Positions 1 to 9,821 are shown, counted from the first letter of the stretch. The stretch is DNA of 47,001 nucleotides from Gemmataceae bacterium (GCA_026419115.1 JAOAAA010000006.1:1-47001); one strand, 5' to 3'. Notes: a model not told the origin generated them from the sequence alone. A program made the numbers and translations.

Positions 1-403
1 GTTTACTTATTGAACCTTCACAACAATACACTCATGTGCTATGATCGGATTAAATAAGTGAGTTAATTTAATAGTTTAAAAATTAACAGAACAATTAGCC
101 CATGTCAACAAGAATGAACCTGTTTTGGTGAATTCGAAAGATTAAATCAACCCTTTATTCCCTCTCGAAATATTCGAGATAGAGGGTTCAGAACATTTAT
201 TCTTCAACCAAGATGAACTAGCGAAACCATCGAGATGCTCTTTTAAGAAATAATTTTTTAAGGTAGAAAGAATGTTAATGGGTCCTGATTATGAAGCCGA
301 ATTGGAGTTGCCCCTTGCATTACCCAAGGTTCCCCCAATCATTCACACTCACTGAAAAGTTCGTAGCCTATCTTGGCATGGAGAATTCTTACAGGTAGGG
401 AAC
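1..403. other. Intergenic region upstream of the FGGY kinase gene
   Basis: I find no convincing gene here. At 160-186 there is a hairpin: CTCGAA/TTCGAG closes a 3-base loop, and CCCT/AGGG extends it across a four-base bulge. It has no T-run after it, so it is not an obvious terminator. A 27-codon frame at 272-355 follows an AGG-containing purine stretch, but nothing in it resembles a known protein. The region probably carries the end of the upstream unit and the promoter of the kinase gene; I could not pick out a convincing promoter. Confidence 0.4.
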
Positions 404-1936
404 ATGGCAGAGCCAATTCAAGGTCTCAAACCACAAGCGGTGATTACGGGATGGGATTTTTCCACAGGTTCCGTCAAAGGACTGGCCTTTGACCTTTCGG
501 GGCAAATATTGGCAGAAGTCCGCTTTCCAACCGATCTTTGGACAGAAGACGGGGTCTCGGAATTAAATCTGATGCTCCTTGAAGGCCAAGCCCGAGCCAC
601 CACCCGTTCTTTGGCCCATCAACTGCGTCAGAAAGGGCGTTTGAATGACTGGGTCGCTGGAGGAATTTCTGCAACGCATCACTCGGCAGGTCGCGTCGAC
701 AAACTGGGGAATCCGATCCGACGGGCGATTTGTTGGAACGATCAAACTTTAGCAGAATATCACAAATTAGGCATGCAACGATTAGGGGGAGCTGCCCGCG
801 TCCAAGAGCTTTTAGGAGGCCCTTGGGCCGTGCGCTACTCTTTGTCGCATCTCATCAAGGACGAAGTCACGCTCAGTCATACCCAATGGTTAAATACCTA
901 TAAGATTTTGTTGCATGGCCCTTTAGCTGCGGGATATTTAACCGGTAATTTCTCGGTCACGAGTATCTCGTCTGCTGCTTCGACAGGCATCATGAACTTC
1001 GAGAAGAATCGTTGGTGCCAAGAGATGCTCGAAGCCCTTGCGAATTTGGAATATCGGCATTTGGCTTGGCAGCAACTACCGACCATTCATAGCGATTATA
1101 CCATTCCTCTGGGTCAGCTCAGTGAATCGATTGCTTACGATTGCAATTTGCCCGAAGAGGTTCGGCCCGAGATTTATCCAACCCTAGACGATCAAGCGGC
1201 TGGATTAGTGGGGGGGGGGGCAACCGATTCGGGTCATGTGGCCGTGATTTTAGGAAATTCGGCGGTGGTGAACTCCTCGGCTGCTGCGGCGCCACGCAAT
1301 TCGACCCTAGATGCCATGAAATTGAACTGGGGGCCTTGGTTGTGGATGCGATGTTACAGCAACGGGGCACAATTTCTCGATCGTGTACTAGGAAAAAATC
1401 CCGATTGGGCCAAACTCGAAAGCGCTGCCCGTGCCCTGCCCCCTCGCTGCCAAGGGGTTTCGGTTTTGCCATTCGTTTTAACGGAACCTTCGATTGGGAT
1501 CGAAAAACCACGGGTAGAATGGTTCCCGCACGAGCCAAGTGATATGGCCACACGCTATCGAGCGGCTTTGGAATCCTTGGCATACATCATTGGGCTGGCG
1601 GTGCGCGAACACGAAAACGCGGGTCAGAAAATCACTCGCATCACCGTCTCGGGAGGGATTGCCCGAAGTGAACTCATGCTCGAAATTTTGGCCAGTGTGT
1701 TGAATCGCTCGGTCGAACGTTTGGAATCGGAGGAAGGTCCGGCCCTTGGGGCAGCTGTTTTGGCCCTTGCAGGGGCCGAGCAAAAAGCCCGTCGGGAAAA
1801 GGGAATCCACATACCTTTTACCGTCTCGGATGCGGTGGCTCATTTGGTGAAACTCAAAGGGACCATTTCTCCCCGAACCGACTGGATAGCCCACTATCAA
1901 GAAGGATTAGCTCAATTTGAAGCCCGATTAAAGTGA
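404..1936 (+). CDS. FGGY-family carbohydrate kinase (xylulokinase-like)
   Basis: A 510-residue protein of typical FGGY length. The N-terminal ATPase half opens with a GWDFSTGSVKGLAFD phosphate-binding motif (about residues 16-30). The C-terminal half has the DDQAAGLVGGGATD segment (about 262-275) and the family signature VSGGIARSELMLEIL with EEGPALGAAVLA near residues 415-455. Members phosphorylate a sugar or polyol with ATP in the cytoplasm; xylulose is the likeliest substrate by overall pattern, but I cannot fix the substrate from sequence. The ATG follows an AGGTAGGGAAC ribosome-binding region. An 11-base G run (1210-1220) encodes the glycines of the VGGGA motif, and the frame is intact across it. 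It is monocistronic: the next gene is on the other strand and there is no sugar isomerase or transporter beside it. Confidence 0.85.
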   Translation: MAEPIQGLKPQAVITGWDFSTGSVKGLAFDLSGQILAEVRFPTDLWTEDGVSELNLMLLEGQARATTRSLAHQLRQKGRLNDWVAGGISATHHSAGRVDKLGNPIRRAICWNDQTLAEYHKLGMQRLGGAARVQELLGGPWAVRYSLSHLIKDEVTLSHTQWLNTYKILLHGPLAAGYLTGNFSVTSISSAASTGIMNFEKNRWCQEMLEALANLEYRHLAWQQLPTIHSDYTIPLGQLSESIAYDCNLPEEVRPEIYPTLDDQAAGLVGGGATDSGHVAVILGNSAVVNSSAAAAPRNSTLDAMKLNWGPWLWMRCYSNGAQFLDRVLGKNPDWAKLESAARALPPRCQGVSVLPFVLTEPSIGIEKPRVEWFPHEPSDMATRYRAALESLAYIIGLAVREHENAGQKITRITVSGGIARSELMLEILASVLNRSVERLESEEGPALGAAVLALAGAEQKARREKGIHIPFTVSDAVAHLVKLKGTISPRTDWIAHYQEGLAQFEARLK

Positions 1937-2065
1937 CCCCCATCAGAATTCAGAGCAGGTTTCAAGTGGATATCGCGGTGACAACCCCAGATCGTTGATG
2001 CTCTTTTCCTCTGACGATACGGGGCATGCTCGACGATACTTCCACCCATCTTGAACTGGTTCTAG

Positions 2066-2791
2066 CTAGCCCCCCACTCGTTTGACCTGATAGCCCAACG
2101 ATTGGAGATGTTGAGCAATTCGATCGCGATGTTCACCCTGTATTTCGATGACCCCCTCCTTCACGGTTCCCCCCGAACCACATTTCGCTTTCAAATCCTT
2201 TGCTAGTTCGGCAATCCCCGTTTCATCGAGCGGGATTTCCCAAACGAGGGTAACCCCTTTGCCTTTTCTTCCTTTTGTCTCGCGACCGATTTTCACGGTC
2301 CCCTTCCTTTTATTGGAGATCACGGGTTCCACAGCCATTGGTTCGCTTGGCCCTTGTTCGGTCCCCCCCAAAAGCTGAGCAATCAATCCCGAAACCGCTG
2401 AGGAAATTTGACCAAAAGCGTTCGCTCCTTCTTCAATGTTCCAAAACAGCACCCGCTCCAACAATTCGGGAAATCGGTTTTGCACAATCGGGCGATGCAC
2501 CTTCTCGGAAAGGGCAACGATCCGCTCAGCCGAGGTCGCTTGGGTCAGATCGAAAGATCGAGGCAACCGAACCAACTCGGGACTCGTGGCAGGGAGTTTG
2601 AGTTGAAAACGCTTTTTCACTTCAGGCGAGCAGGAACCCTTCAAAGGTTTTGCAGGAGTCTCAGCAATCGCGTAGGATTCCGCCTGCCAAGGTATCCCCC
2701 ATTGTTTCGCAATGAGATTAAACTCGATTTGGGCAAATCGACCCCAGTTATAATCGTGAGAACTGAGTATCACCAAAGTGCGGAGAGTCAT
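2066..2791 (-). CDS. LMW phosphotyrosine phosphatase-like domain fused to SUI1/YciH domain
   Basis: A 241-residue protein in two parts. Residues about 165-241 are a bacterial SUI1/eIF1 (YciH-type) domain: GRETKGRKGKGVTLVWEIPL, then CGSGGTVKEG and IQGEHRDRIAQHLQSLGY. Residues about 4-140 resemble a low-molecular-weight tyrosine phosphatase: a beta strand and loop, then a helix (FAQIEFNLIA), later AERIVALSEKVHR and RFPELLERV. The catalytic loop C-x5-R aligns to S10-SHDYN-W16, so both key residues are gone, and the DPD general-acid region reads NIEEG. I infer a non-catalytic phosphatase fold joined to a ribosome-binding factor. The start at 2791 is chosen over 2827 because AAGG lies 6 bases upstream. 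A weaker alternative is that the N-terminal half is an unrelated Rossmann-like domain. Confidence 0.75.
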   Translation of the reverse strand: MTLRTLVILSSHDYNWGRFAQIEFNLIAKQWGIPWQAESYAIAETPAKPLKGSCSPEVKKRFQLKLPATSPELVRLPRSFDLTQATSAERIVALSEKVHRPIVQNRFPELLERVLFWNIEEGANAFGQISSAVSGLIAQLLGGTEQGPSEPMAVEPVISNKRKGTVKIGRETKGRKGKGVTLVWEIPLDETGIAELAKDLKAKCGSGGTVKEGVIEIQGEHRDRIAQHLQSLGYQVKRVGG

Positions 2792-2962
2792 GCCGAACCT
2801 TTTTCCAGAAGCAGGCGAATCAACCATTGCGGGCCAATTAAGCTAATTTATCGAATGATCCAAGCAAAAGGGATGGACCGATTCGGGCGTATTAATGATC
2901 AATAAGGATGGAACCTTGTGGATGAGAGATCGAACCTTCGCCACACTCCGAATCCAGAATGC

Positions 2963-5131
2963 TTAAGCCGCTTGAGATCGTTTGAGAATCTCTTGAGAAG
3001 AAGAAATGGGGGCATAAAATCCCTCGCTGGCTTCGGCCCGTCGGAGTAATTCATCACACGGAGAGAGACGGGAACCATATCTTTCGGCATAAGATGCTAA
3101 GCGATCCACGATCCCGAGAATGCCAAGATCATCGGCAAAACGTAAAGGTCCCCCTTGGGCGGAGGGGAATCCTAGTGATTTGACGAGTACGGCATCGATC
3201 GTTAACGGTGAGGCTTCTGGTTCCTCGCTCAAGCCCGAGGCAGCTTCATTAATCACCCGAAGAAGTAAGCGTTGGAATCCCTCGGCGTTGGACTGATCCA
3301 CCCGATGGATGTAGCAGGGTTTACAGCCTTCATCGAGATCGTTCCAAGCTAACATGCGGGCAATCTCGTTGTATCGTTTGCGATCCCCTCGATAGCGATA
3401 AAATCCTTCGCCATTTTGTTTGCCTAAAAAGCCAAAGGGTAAAAACCGCTCGAAGAGCAAGTTGCGAGCAAATGAATAATCGCCCGAAGCCAGTTGAAAT
3501 TGCTCCGCCTGCAAGGCTAAGCGATCGAACCCCAGTTCATCGCACCACTCTAACGGACCACGCCGAAAACCAAATCGCCGTGCTTGCTGATCGACCGCAG
3601 CAGGGTCAAGCCCTTCGGCCACAAGATGGACTCCCTCGGAAAGGTAAGCCATGCGGACTCGCCAAGCTAAGCGCCCGACCCGATCCCCCACTTGCGCGAC
3701 CTGAAAACCCCAATGGTGTCCCCACCACGCTAAAGCAGCGATCGTACCAGAATCGGTCTGGGAGCCTCGCACTAATTCCACGAGGGCGCTTTGTGGTGCA
3801 ATGAGATGAAAACCTGCAAAGCGACTGGGGCGATTCATTTCGTTTTGTAGCGATTCAATCAACACATGGGTACTGGTTGTAGCAATCAGCACGCGGGGAC
3901 GCAGTAGACTTTCGAGTTTTGCCAGCAAATTCTTTTTGACGCCGACATCTTCCTCAGCACTTTCCACAGCAAAATCGACATTCTCGAAACCAGTCCATTG
4001 CGAGGTGACCGTGAGCTTTTTACGAATCCGCTCTCCTTCGAGGGGGGTACACCTTTTCTGAGCGATGCGATTTTGTATCCCCTTTTCCAGACGGCGTTGA
4101 GCATTTTCCGCCGTGCTGGGAGTGGCTTCGTGAATGATCACTTCACATCCCCGTTCGGCCCAATGTAGCGCTAAGCTCGAACCAATTTCCCCCCCCCCGA
4201 CGATTCCCATTTTCTTCGGGATCGGCGGCAGGGGATTCATCGGTTCAGGATAGACTCGGGGGATTTCACGCTGTTGGTGCTGAATCCGCAGGGCATTTCG
4301 ATATTCGCTCGTCGGGGCTTGTTGGGCAAACAGTTGTTTTTCTCGCACCAAGGCAAGGCGCAAATCTCGTTGAGCCAACAAATAAATATGTTGAAATTCC
4401 TCGATCCTTGGAATGCTCGCTTCTCTTTCGATTGTTCGGTGGCTTCCTTCCCAATGGACCAATCTCCCAAACCAATCAGACCAAAAAGGACTTCTACCTT
4501 CTTCGGTGGGTCGTTTTCGTTGGCTGATCAATTCATCACAAAAGGAGCGCACCTCAATTTCCAAACGGCCCGAGGCACACACCCGATCGAGTAACCCCAA
4601 ACGCAAGGCCTCGCGCGGAAGGATGGTCTCAGCCGTCGACCAAATTTCCCAGTTTCTTCGAGATAATTTTCGGGCCACCCGAGATATTAACCCCCACGCA
4701 GGCACAATACCCGAAGCCCGATCTAAACCGGCAACCCCACTTTGCGGAGAGGCCACCATGACCCGATGCGAACACGCCATGGCTAACTCAAGCCCCGCAA
4801 GGCTACACGGCCCTTCCACGGCGGCAATCACGGGGATTTGTTTGGTCAAATTATTTAGAGTTTGCAATACCTGTTGACCGAACGAAGCATAAGCAAGGGC
4901 TTCACTTTCATGCGAAAATTCCAAGGTTTCATGCAGGGGATATTCTGGATTCCAAACTCCCGAGGTCCCTTTGAATATCAGAGCTTCCAATTGAGGTTGT
5001 TGAGCTAGGAAGTGAATGAGATTTTGTAAATCGGTCAACCAAGCTCGACCCCAATGATTCGCAGAGAGAAGAGTGATTGTTGCGGTCGAACCATCGCAAG
5101 AGAGGCGGAAAGATTTGTTTTCGGAATGCAT
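2963..5131 (-). CDS. FadJ-like enoyl-CoA hydratase/3-hydroxyacyl-CoA dehydrogenase
   Basis: About 722 residues from the preferred start (an ATG 9 bases after GGAG); a longer frame reaches 5218. The order is that of the fatty-acid oxidation alpha subunit: N-terminal crotonase fold (AAVEGPCSLAGLELAMACSH), NAD-binding Rossmann fold (GIVGGGEIGSSLALHWAERG), dehydrogenase core with the catalytic His in RFAGFHLIAP, and a C-terminal helical domain with a GFPSAQGGPLRFAD signature. It would carry out hydration and NAD-dependent dehydrogenation in beta-oxidation. The first crotonase acid is kept (GLELA), but the second aligns to Asp in AGLDRA and the usual PGFGG reads PAWGL, so hydratase activity is doubtful. 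No thiolase (FadI/FadA) lies nearby. A 10-base C run (4189-4198) encodes the Rossmann glycines. Confidence 0.85.
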   Translation of the reverse strand: MHSENKSFRLSCDGSTATITLLSANHWGRAWLTDLQNLIHFLAQQPQLEALIFKGTSGVWNPEYPLHETLEFSHESEALAYASFGQQVLQTLNNLTKQIPVIAAVEGPCSLAGLELAMACSHRVMVASPQSGVAGLDRASGIVPAWGLISRVARKLSRRNWEIWSTAETILPREALRLGLLDRVCASGRLEIEVRSFCDELISQRKRPTEEGRSPFWSDWFGRLVHWEGSHRTIEREASIPRIEEFQHIYLLAQRDLRLALVREKQLFAQQAPTSEYRNALRIQHQQREIPRVYPEPMNPLPPIPKKMGIVGGGEIGSSLALHWAERGCEVIIHEATPSTAENAQRRLEKGIQNRIAQKRCTPLEGERIRKKLTVTSQWTGFENVDFAVESAEEDVGVKKNLLAKLESLLRPRVLIATTSTHVLIESLQNEMNRPSRFAGFHLIAPQSALVELVRGSQTDSGTIAALAWWGHHWGFQVAQVGDRVGRLAWRVRMAYLSEGVHLVAEGLDPAAVDQQARRFGFRRGPLEWCDELGFDRLALQAEQFQLASGDYSFARNLLFERFLPFGFLGKQNGEGFYRYRGDRKRYNEIARMLAWNDLDEGCKPCYIHRVDQSNAEGFQRLLLRVINEAASGLSEEPEASPLTIDAVLVKSLGFPSAQGGPLRFADDLGILGIVDRLASYAERYGSRLSPCDELLRRAEASEGFYAPISSSQEILKRSQAA

Positions 5132-5421
5132 CCGCATCGACTCCATTCGTTGTGATCTCAAAGAGGCTTCGTGCCGAATGATATTCTGAGCAAAAAAGGT
5201 CCCTTTGGTCAAGCCCATTTTTTTCTAACCCTGAAGGTTCAGAAACAATCGAAATAGGAACCATCCTGCGAATTGGTGTTTGATAGGGATGAATCGGCTG
5301 AGGGATCGTCTTGGTACGCTCACTAAAGGCTCGCTTGCCTTGGGATCAACTTGGCTCCCTTCAACGGGGAAGGGTCTTTCCATAAAATGCGTTTTTAGTG
5401 TCATCGCTTTTCGTGAAAACT

Positions 5422-8190
5422 ATGCGTTATCTGATCGGGATCGACCTTGGTACTACCAATAGTGCCCTTGCTTATATCGACCTGCGAAATAAACCCACGG
5501 CGGGTCGTTTAGGTCTCAAAACCTTCCCTATTCCGCAATTGGTCGGGGTAGGACAGATCGCAGAACGATCGCTGTTACCTTCTTTTCTTTATCTACCGAG
5601 CGAGCACGATCTTCCTGCGGGTTCCACGCAGTTACCTTGGAACCCCAATAATCACGAGGTCATAGGTGAGTTTGCCCGTAATCATGGGGCAAAGATTCCG
5701 GGTCGGCTCATTTCTTCTGCGAAATCGTGGTTAAGTCATACCGGAGTCGATCGACTGGCCCCGTTGCTTCCTTGGAATGCTCCGCCGGAGGTGAATCGTC
5801 TTTCTCCTTTGGAAGTATCGACCCGATATTTGAAACATATGGTCGACGCTTGGAACCACAGTCATGCGAAAAATCCCGAGGATTTTATCGAAAATCAAAG
5901 TGTCACCCTCACAGTGCCGGCCTCGTTTGATGATGTAGCCAGATCGTTGACCTTACAAGCAGCACAGGCTGCGGGTCTCAAAAATGTCGTGTTATTGGAA
6001 GAGCCGCAGGCGGCTTTTTATTGTTGGATGGGCTTGAGCGACCCGATCGAAGTGGGACAAGTGAAACCCGGTATGCGGTGCCTTGTGGTCGACGTGGGGG
6101 GGGGAACCACCGACTTTAGTCTCATCCAAGCCAGTGAAGAGAACGGGGAACTTTCTTTTATTCGGGAATCGGTCGGCGATCATTTGCTCCTCGGCGGGGA
6201 TAACATGGATTTGGCCCTCGCCAAGGCCGTAGAACAAAAGCTCCCCCAAGCAGGCAGGCTAGATGCTGCCCAGTTTGGAATGCTGGTGCAAGCCTGCCGA
6301 AATGCGAAAGAAACCCTGTTAGGGTTAAAGGCTCCCACGAGTGTGACCGTGACCATTCAAGGGCGTGGTCGATCCGTTGTGGGAGGTTCGATCCATACGC
6401 AACTGACTCCCGAGGATATTCAGCAAATTCTCTTCGAGGGATTCTTCCCGAAAATTCCCCGCGATTCGATGCCAACGCAGACTCGGTCCGGTCTGCAAGA
6501 AATGGGCCTTCCGTATGTGGCGGACCCTGCGATGACCCGTCACTTGGCCCAGTTTCTCGGCAAGCAACTCAAAGCCGATGAAAAACCCGATGCCATTCTT
6601 TTCAACGGTGGCGTGTTTCAACCTCAATCGCTCCGCGAACGATTGATCGAAGTGATGAAACCTTGGTACGGCGCGGATTGGTCCCCACTGATTTTGGCAA
6701 GCCCCTCTTTAGATTTGGCCGTCGCTTGGGGCGCGGCTTACTCCGGCTGGCTTCGACATACAGGAGGCAAGCGAATCGGCGGAGGGATTCCCCGATCGTA
6801 TTACATAGCCGTTGAGACCGGCTCGCAGGATAAGGCTCAAGCATTGTGTGTCCTCCCGCGACGAGCCGAAGAGGGAGAAACCGTTGAGTTGAAAGAGCCA
6901 ACCTTGGAATTAGCTCTCGGGGAACCGGTCTTGTTTCCCTTGTTTACCTCCACCGTGCGGGGGGACGACCAAGCAGGTCAATTGATCCAACTGACAGGCG
7001 AGAAACTCGGCAAACTTCCCCCGTTATTTACCGTCCTCCGAGGCGGGAAACGTGCTGGTAATAAACGGGTCCCTGTTCAATTGGCCTCGAAGGTGACCGA
7101 GATCGGCACCTTGGAGCTATACTGTGTTGCCAAAGAAGGGGAGAATCGTTGGCGGCTGGAATTTAATGTTCGTGATATTCTGACGGACGAGGGTGCCCAT
7201 GAGGAAATTGACTCGACCCAACAGTTAGTCGATGTGCTACCCGAAAGCCAAATTCTACAGGCCTGCGAACTATTAGAACGTACCTTTGGTAACAAAACCC
7301 CGAGTGTCTCTCCTCAAGAAATTACCAAAGCGCTGGAAGGGTCCTTAGAGAGTTCGCGGAATTCTTGGCCTATGAGTGTCTGTCGTCGCTTGTGGGAAAC
7401 ACTAGAAGGGCTTATCGAAGGGCGGACCAAATCTCCCCAGCACTTGATCCGATGGTATAATCTTGCGGGTTTTCTGTTAAGGCCCGGTTTTGGGGACTCG
7501 CTCGATCGGTATCGGGTCGATCAACTGTGGAAAACTCTCAATACCCTCGGGAAGGGAGGGTTAGAGGGAGGGGCCGAGTTATGGATTCTCTGGCGACGGG
7601 TTTCCGGCGGGTTGGCCTCGTCCATTCAAAATACGCTCATGTCTCGCTTGCGACCGATCCTTCTGCCCCCGAAAGGAAAGAACATCGCTAAACCCCCTGC
7701 GAATGAATATGCGGAAATGTGGCGTTTGGCAGGGAGTTTAGAACGGATCGATTTGAAAACCAAACAGCAACTCGGCGATGCTCTGCTCCACCAAACCAAA
7801 CGCGATCCCATCCCGAATTATGTCTACTGGAGCTTAGCTCGAATTGGTGCGCGAGCTTTGTTGTATGGTCCTTTGAATTTGGTCCTTCATCCCAATTTGG
7901 TTACCCATTGGATCGAAGAGATGTTGGAACGCCCGCCAACACAGGAGACCGACCTGAAAAATTGGGGATTCTGTGTGGCATCGCTGGCTCGGCGGACGGG
8001 TCAACGCGCTTTGGATTTAGATGATGAGGTCCGAAGCCGTGTGATCCATACCCTCGAAAAATTCCCCCAACTGCCTGAAAATTATCGACAAATTGTCCAA
8101 GAAATTTCCCCGTTGCAAACCAGCGATCAAGGTCAAATCTTCGGCGAGTCCTTGCCGATCGGCTTGAGGTTATCCACCAAAAGAGGGTAA
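5422..8190 (+). CDS. Hsp70/DnaK-family protein with long C-terminal extension
   Basis: About 922 residues, much longer than DnaK (near 640). The ATPase domain has the phosphate-1 motif GIDLGTTNSALAY at residues 5-17, the phosphate-2 motif VDVGGGTTDF near 224-233, and LFNGGVFQP near 393. A beta-rich substrate-binding-like region follows (FPLFTSTVRGDDQAGQLIQL), then about 300 mostly helical residues with many WR, WNL and LW motifs, as in the DUF3731-type Hsp70 relatives. It probably acts as an ATP-driven cytoplasmic chaperone for a restricted client. There is no dnaJ or grpE nearby. The start is set at MRYLIGID to match the family; an upstream ATG at 5398 would add eight residues. A 9-base G run (6096-6104) sits in the phosphate-2 glycines. 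Confidence 0.85.
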   Translation: MRYLIGIDLGTTNSALAYIDLRNKPTAGRLGLKTFPIPQLVGVGQIAERSLLPSFLYLPSEHDLPAGSTQLPWNPNNHEVIGEFARNHGAKIPGRLISSAKSWLSHTGVDRLAPLLPWNAPPEVNRLSPLEVSTRYLKHMVDAWNHSHAKNPEDFIENQSVTLTVPASFDDVARSLTLQAAQAAGLKNVVLLEEPQAAFYCWMGLSDPIEVGQVKPGMRCLVVDVGGGTTDFSLIQASEENGELSFIRESVGDHLLLGGDNMDLALAKAVEQKLPQAGRLDAAQFGMLVQACRNAKETLLGLKAPTSVTVTIQGRGRSVVGGSIHTQLTPEDIQQILFEGFFPKIPRDSMPTQTRSGLQEMGLPYVADPAMTRHLAQFLGKQLKADEKPDAILFNGGVFQPQSLRERLIEVMKPWYGADWSPLILASPSLDLAVAWGAAYSGWLRHTGGKRIGGGIPRSYYIAVETGSQDKAQALCVLPRRAEEGETVELKEPTLELALGEPVLFPLFTSTVRGDDQAGQLIQLTGEKLGKLPPLFTVLRGGKRAGNKRVPVQLASKVTEIGTLELYCVAKEGENRWRLEFNVRDILTDEGAHEEIDSTQQLVDVLPESQILQACELLERTFGNKTPSVSPQEITKALEGSLESSRNSWPMSVCRRLWETLEGLIEGRTKSPQHLIRWYNLAGFLLRPGFGDSLDRYRVDQLWKTLNTLGKGGLEGGAELWILWRRVSGGLASSIQNTLMSRLRPILLPPKGKNIAKPPANEYAEMWRLAGSLERIDLKTKQQLGDALLHQTKRDPIPNYVYWSLARIGARALLYGPLNLVLHPNLVTHWIEEMLERPPTQETDLKNWGFCVASLARRTGQRALDLDDEVRSRVIHTLEKFPQLPENYRQIVQEISPLQTSDQGQIFGESLPIGLRLSTKRG

Positions 8191-8435
8191 TCATCGCTCT
8201 TCTTAATTTAATTATGTCGAGTGGAATTTCCTCCGATAATCAAACGGTAAACCAAGAGTATCGTCGCGAGAGTTACAAACCTCGGAATGGAAAAAAATGA
8301 GAGAGGTGAAGATAAGATTTGAGGAAACTTCCTTCTTGCTTTTGGAGATAAGTTCGATTAAACTATAAGTTGAATAAAACCTTCCTTAGATTCCCTTTAT
8401 TTGGCAGTCCCTACGCCAAATCGGAGTCCGAAACT

Positions 8436-9761
8436 ATGTTGACAATTACCGGTCCTTCTAACAAAAATTACTGCGATGCCATCTCTCGTCGTTCCTTTTT
8501 AACCGTCGGAGCCTTGGGCCTGAGCAGTGGCCTGACCCTTCCCAATCTCCTTCGAGCCGAAGCCAAAACAGGAAAACGCTCGCATAAATCGATCATCATG
8601 GTTTATTTAAGTGGGGGTCTCACCCACCATGACACCTTCGATCTGAAGCCCGAAGCACCCGACGAAGTGCGAGGTGAATTCAAGCCCATCCCGACGAATG
8701 TACCCGGAACCTTTGTGTGCGAGTTACTGCCCAAAATGGCCAAGGTCATGGACAAGGTCACGGTGATTCGATCGATCGTGGGTTTAGCCGACGAACACTC
8801 CAGCTGGCAAAATATGACCGGTGTGGGAATGAACACGGCCCAACGTGAAGGGCGACCCCACTTTGGTTCGGTGGTGGCTCGCTTGAAAGGGCCGACCGAT
8901 CCTTTGGTTCCGCCGTTCATCGATCTGTTCCCGACCATGCAACACAAGCCCTATAACTCCCCTCACCCCGGAAAATTGGGCCGTGCCGCAGCTCCCGTAA
9001 AAGTGGATGGGGAAGAAGTGGCCTTGATGCGAAATCTGGCCGTGCCGATGGATCGTTTGGCCGATCGGAAATCGCTCTTGGCCGAGATGGATTTGGCCCG
9101 TGCCAGTGAAGAACGCCGCCCGAACACCGATACCTTCCATGCCAAGGCCTTTGATGTGCTGACCTCCTCGAAAGTGGTCGAAGCTCTGGATGTGACCCGT
9201 GAACCCGTGGCCTTGCGAGATCGTTACGGTCGCGGTTCCAGCAAACATCAAGGGGATGGTGCTCCGCTGTGGAACGACCAATTGTTGATGGCTCGCCGAC
9301 TGGTTGAAGCCGGCGCTCGCGTGGTGACAGTGGCTTACGGATTCTGGGACACACACGGCGGAAACTTCAAACACATGAAGAGCAATCTCCCGACCTTTGA
9401 TGCGGGCATTTCGGCTTTAATTGAAGATATTTATACTCGTGGGTTAGATAAAGATGTCACGGTGTTGGTCTGGGGTGAATTTGGCCGTACACCCAAGATT
9501 AACAAAGATGCAGGTCGAGATCACTGGGCACGGGTCGGCCATGCTCTCATTGCCGGCGGTGGTCTGAAAATGGGACAGGTCATTGGCTCGACCGATTCCA
9601 CCGGCGCCACCGTCAAAGATGATCCCATCCCCTACCCGAACATTTTAGCCACGGCCTATCATGCTTTGGGTATCGATCCTCACTCGATGGTTAACGATAT
9701 TTCGGAACGCCCCAACCCTGTTCTTCCAAGCTCCACCGAAGTGATTGCCAAACTGGTTTAA
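8436..9761 (+). CDS. DUF1501 family protein, Tat-exported
   Basis: About 441 residues. A twin-arginine signal, SRRSFLTVGALGLSSG, lies within the first 40 residues, followed by an NLLRAEA cleavage region. The body carries DUF1501 hallmarks: SIIMVYLSGGLTHHDTFDLK, VRSI-like segments, FWDTHGGNF and VLVWGEFGRTPKIN with a downstream AGRDHWA. The family has an alkaline-phosphatase/sulfatase-like fold; its substrate is unknown. The start at 8436 follows GGAG by nine bases and matches the N terminus of the paralogue at 13708; an upstream ATG at 8370 would bury the Tat signal. DUF1501 genes in planctomycetes often follow a DUF1549/DUF1553 gene, but none is present here. A hairpin terminator candidate follows the stop. 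Confidence 0.9.
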   Translation: MLTITGPSNKNYCDAISRRSFLTVGALGLSSGLTLPNLLRAEAKTGKRSHKSIIMVYLSGGLTHHDTFDLKPEAPDEVRGEFKPIPTNVPGTFVCELLPKMAKVMDKVTVIRSIVGLADEHSSWQNMTGVGMNTAQREGRPHFGSVVARLKGPTDPLVPPFIDLFPTMQHKPYNSPHPGKLGRAAAPVKVDGEEVALMRNLAVPMDRLADRKSLLAEMDLARASEERRPNTDTFHAKAFDVLTSSKVVEALDVTREPVALRDRYGRGSSKHQGDGAPLWNDQLLMARRLVEAGARVVTVAYGFWDTHGGNFKHMKSNLPTFDAGISALIEDIYTRGLDKDVTVLVWGEFGRTPKINKDAGRDHWARVGHALIAGGGLKMGQVIGSTDSTGATVKDDPIPYPNILATAYHALGIDPHSMVNDISERPNPVLPSSTEVIAKLV

Positions 9762-9797
9762 GGTACACAATCCTAACAGATAAAATCTCACGATTCC

Positions 9798-9821
9798 AAA
9801 AGCGAAAGAACGCTTTTCCAC
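9798..9821 (+). terminator. Candidate terminator after the DUF1501 gene
   Basis: AAAAGCG (9798-9804) pairs with CGCTTTT (9811-9817) around a six-base AAAGAA loop, 37 bases after the DUF1501 stop codon. The T tract is only four bases and is part of the stem, so termination would be weak. Confidence 0.45.

Noticed and set aside
272-355. Possible 27-codon gene before the FGGY kinase
   Set aside because: It has only a modest ribosome-binding site and no recognisable sequence; too short to support.
1119-1583. 154-codon minus-strand frame inside the FGGY kinase gene
   Set aside because: It is the antisense shadow of a clear coding region, with no ribosome-binding site or family match.
4413-4877. 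154-codon plus-strand frame inside the FadJ-like gene
   Set aside because: It lies wholly opposite a well-supported coding region and its composition follows that gene in another frame.
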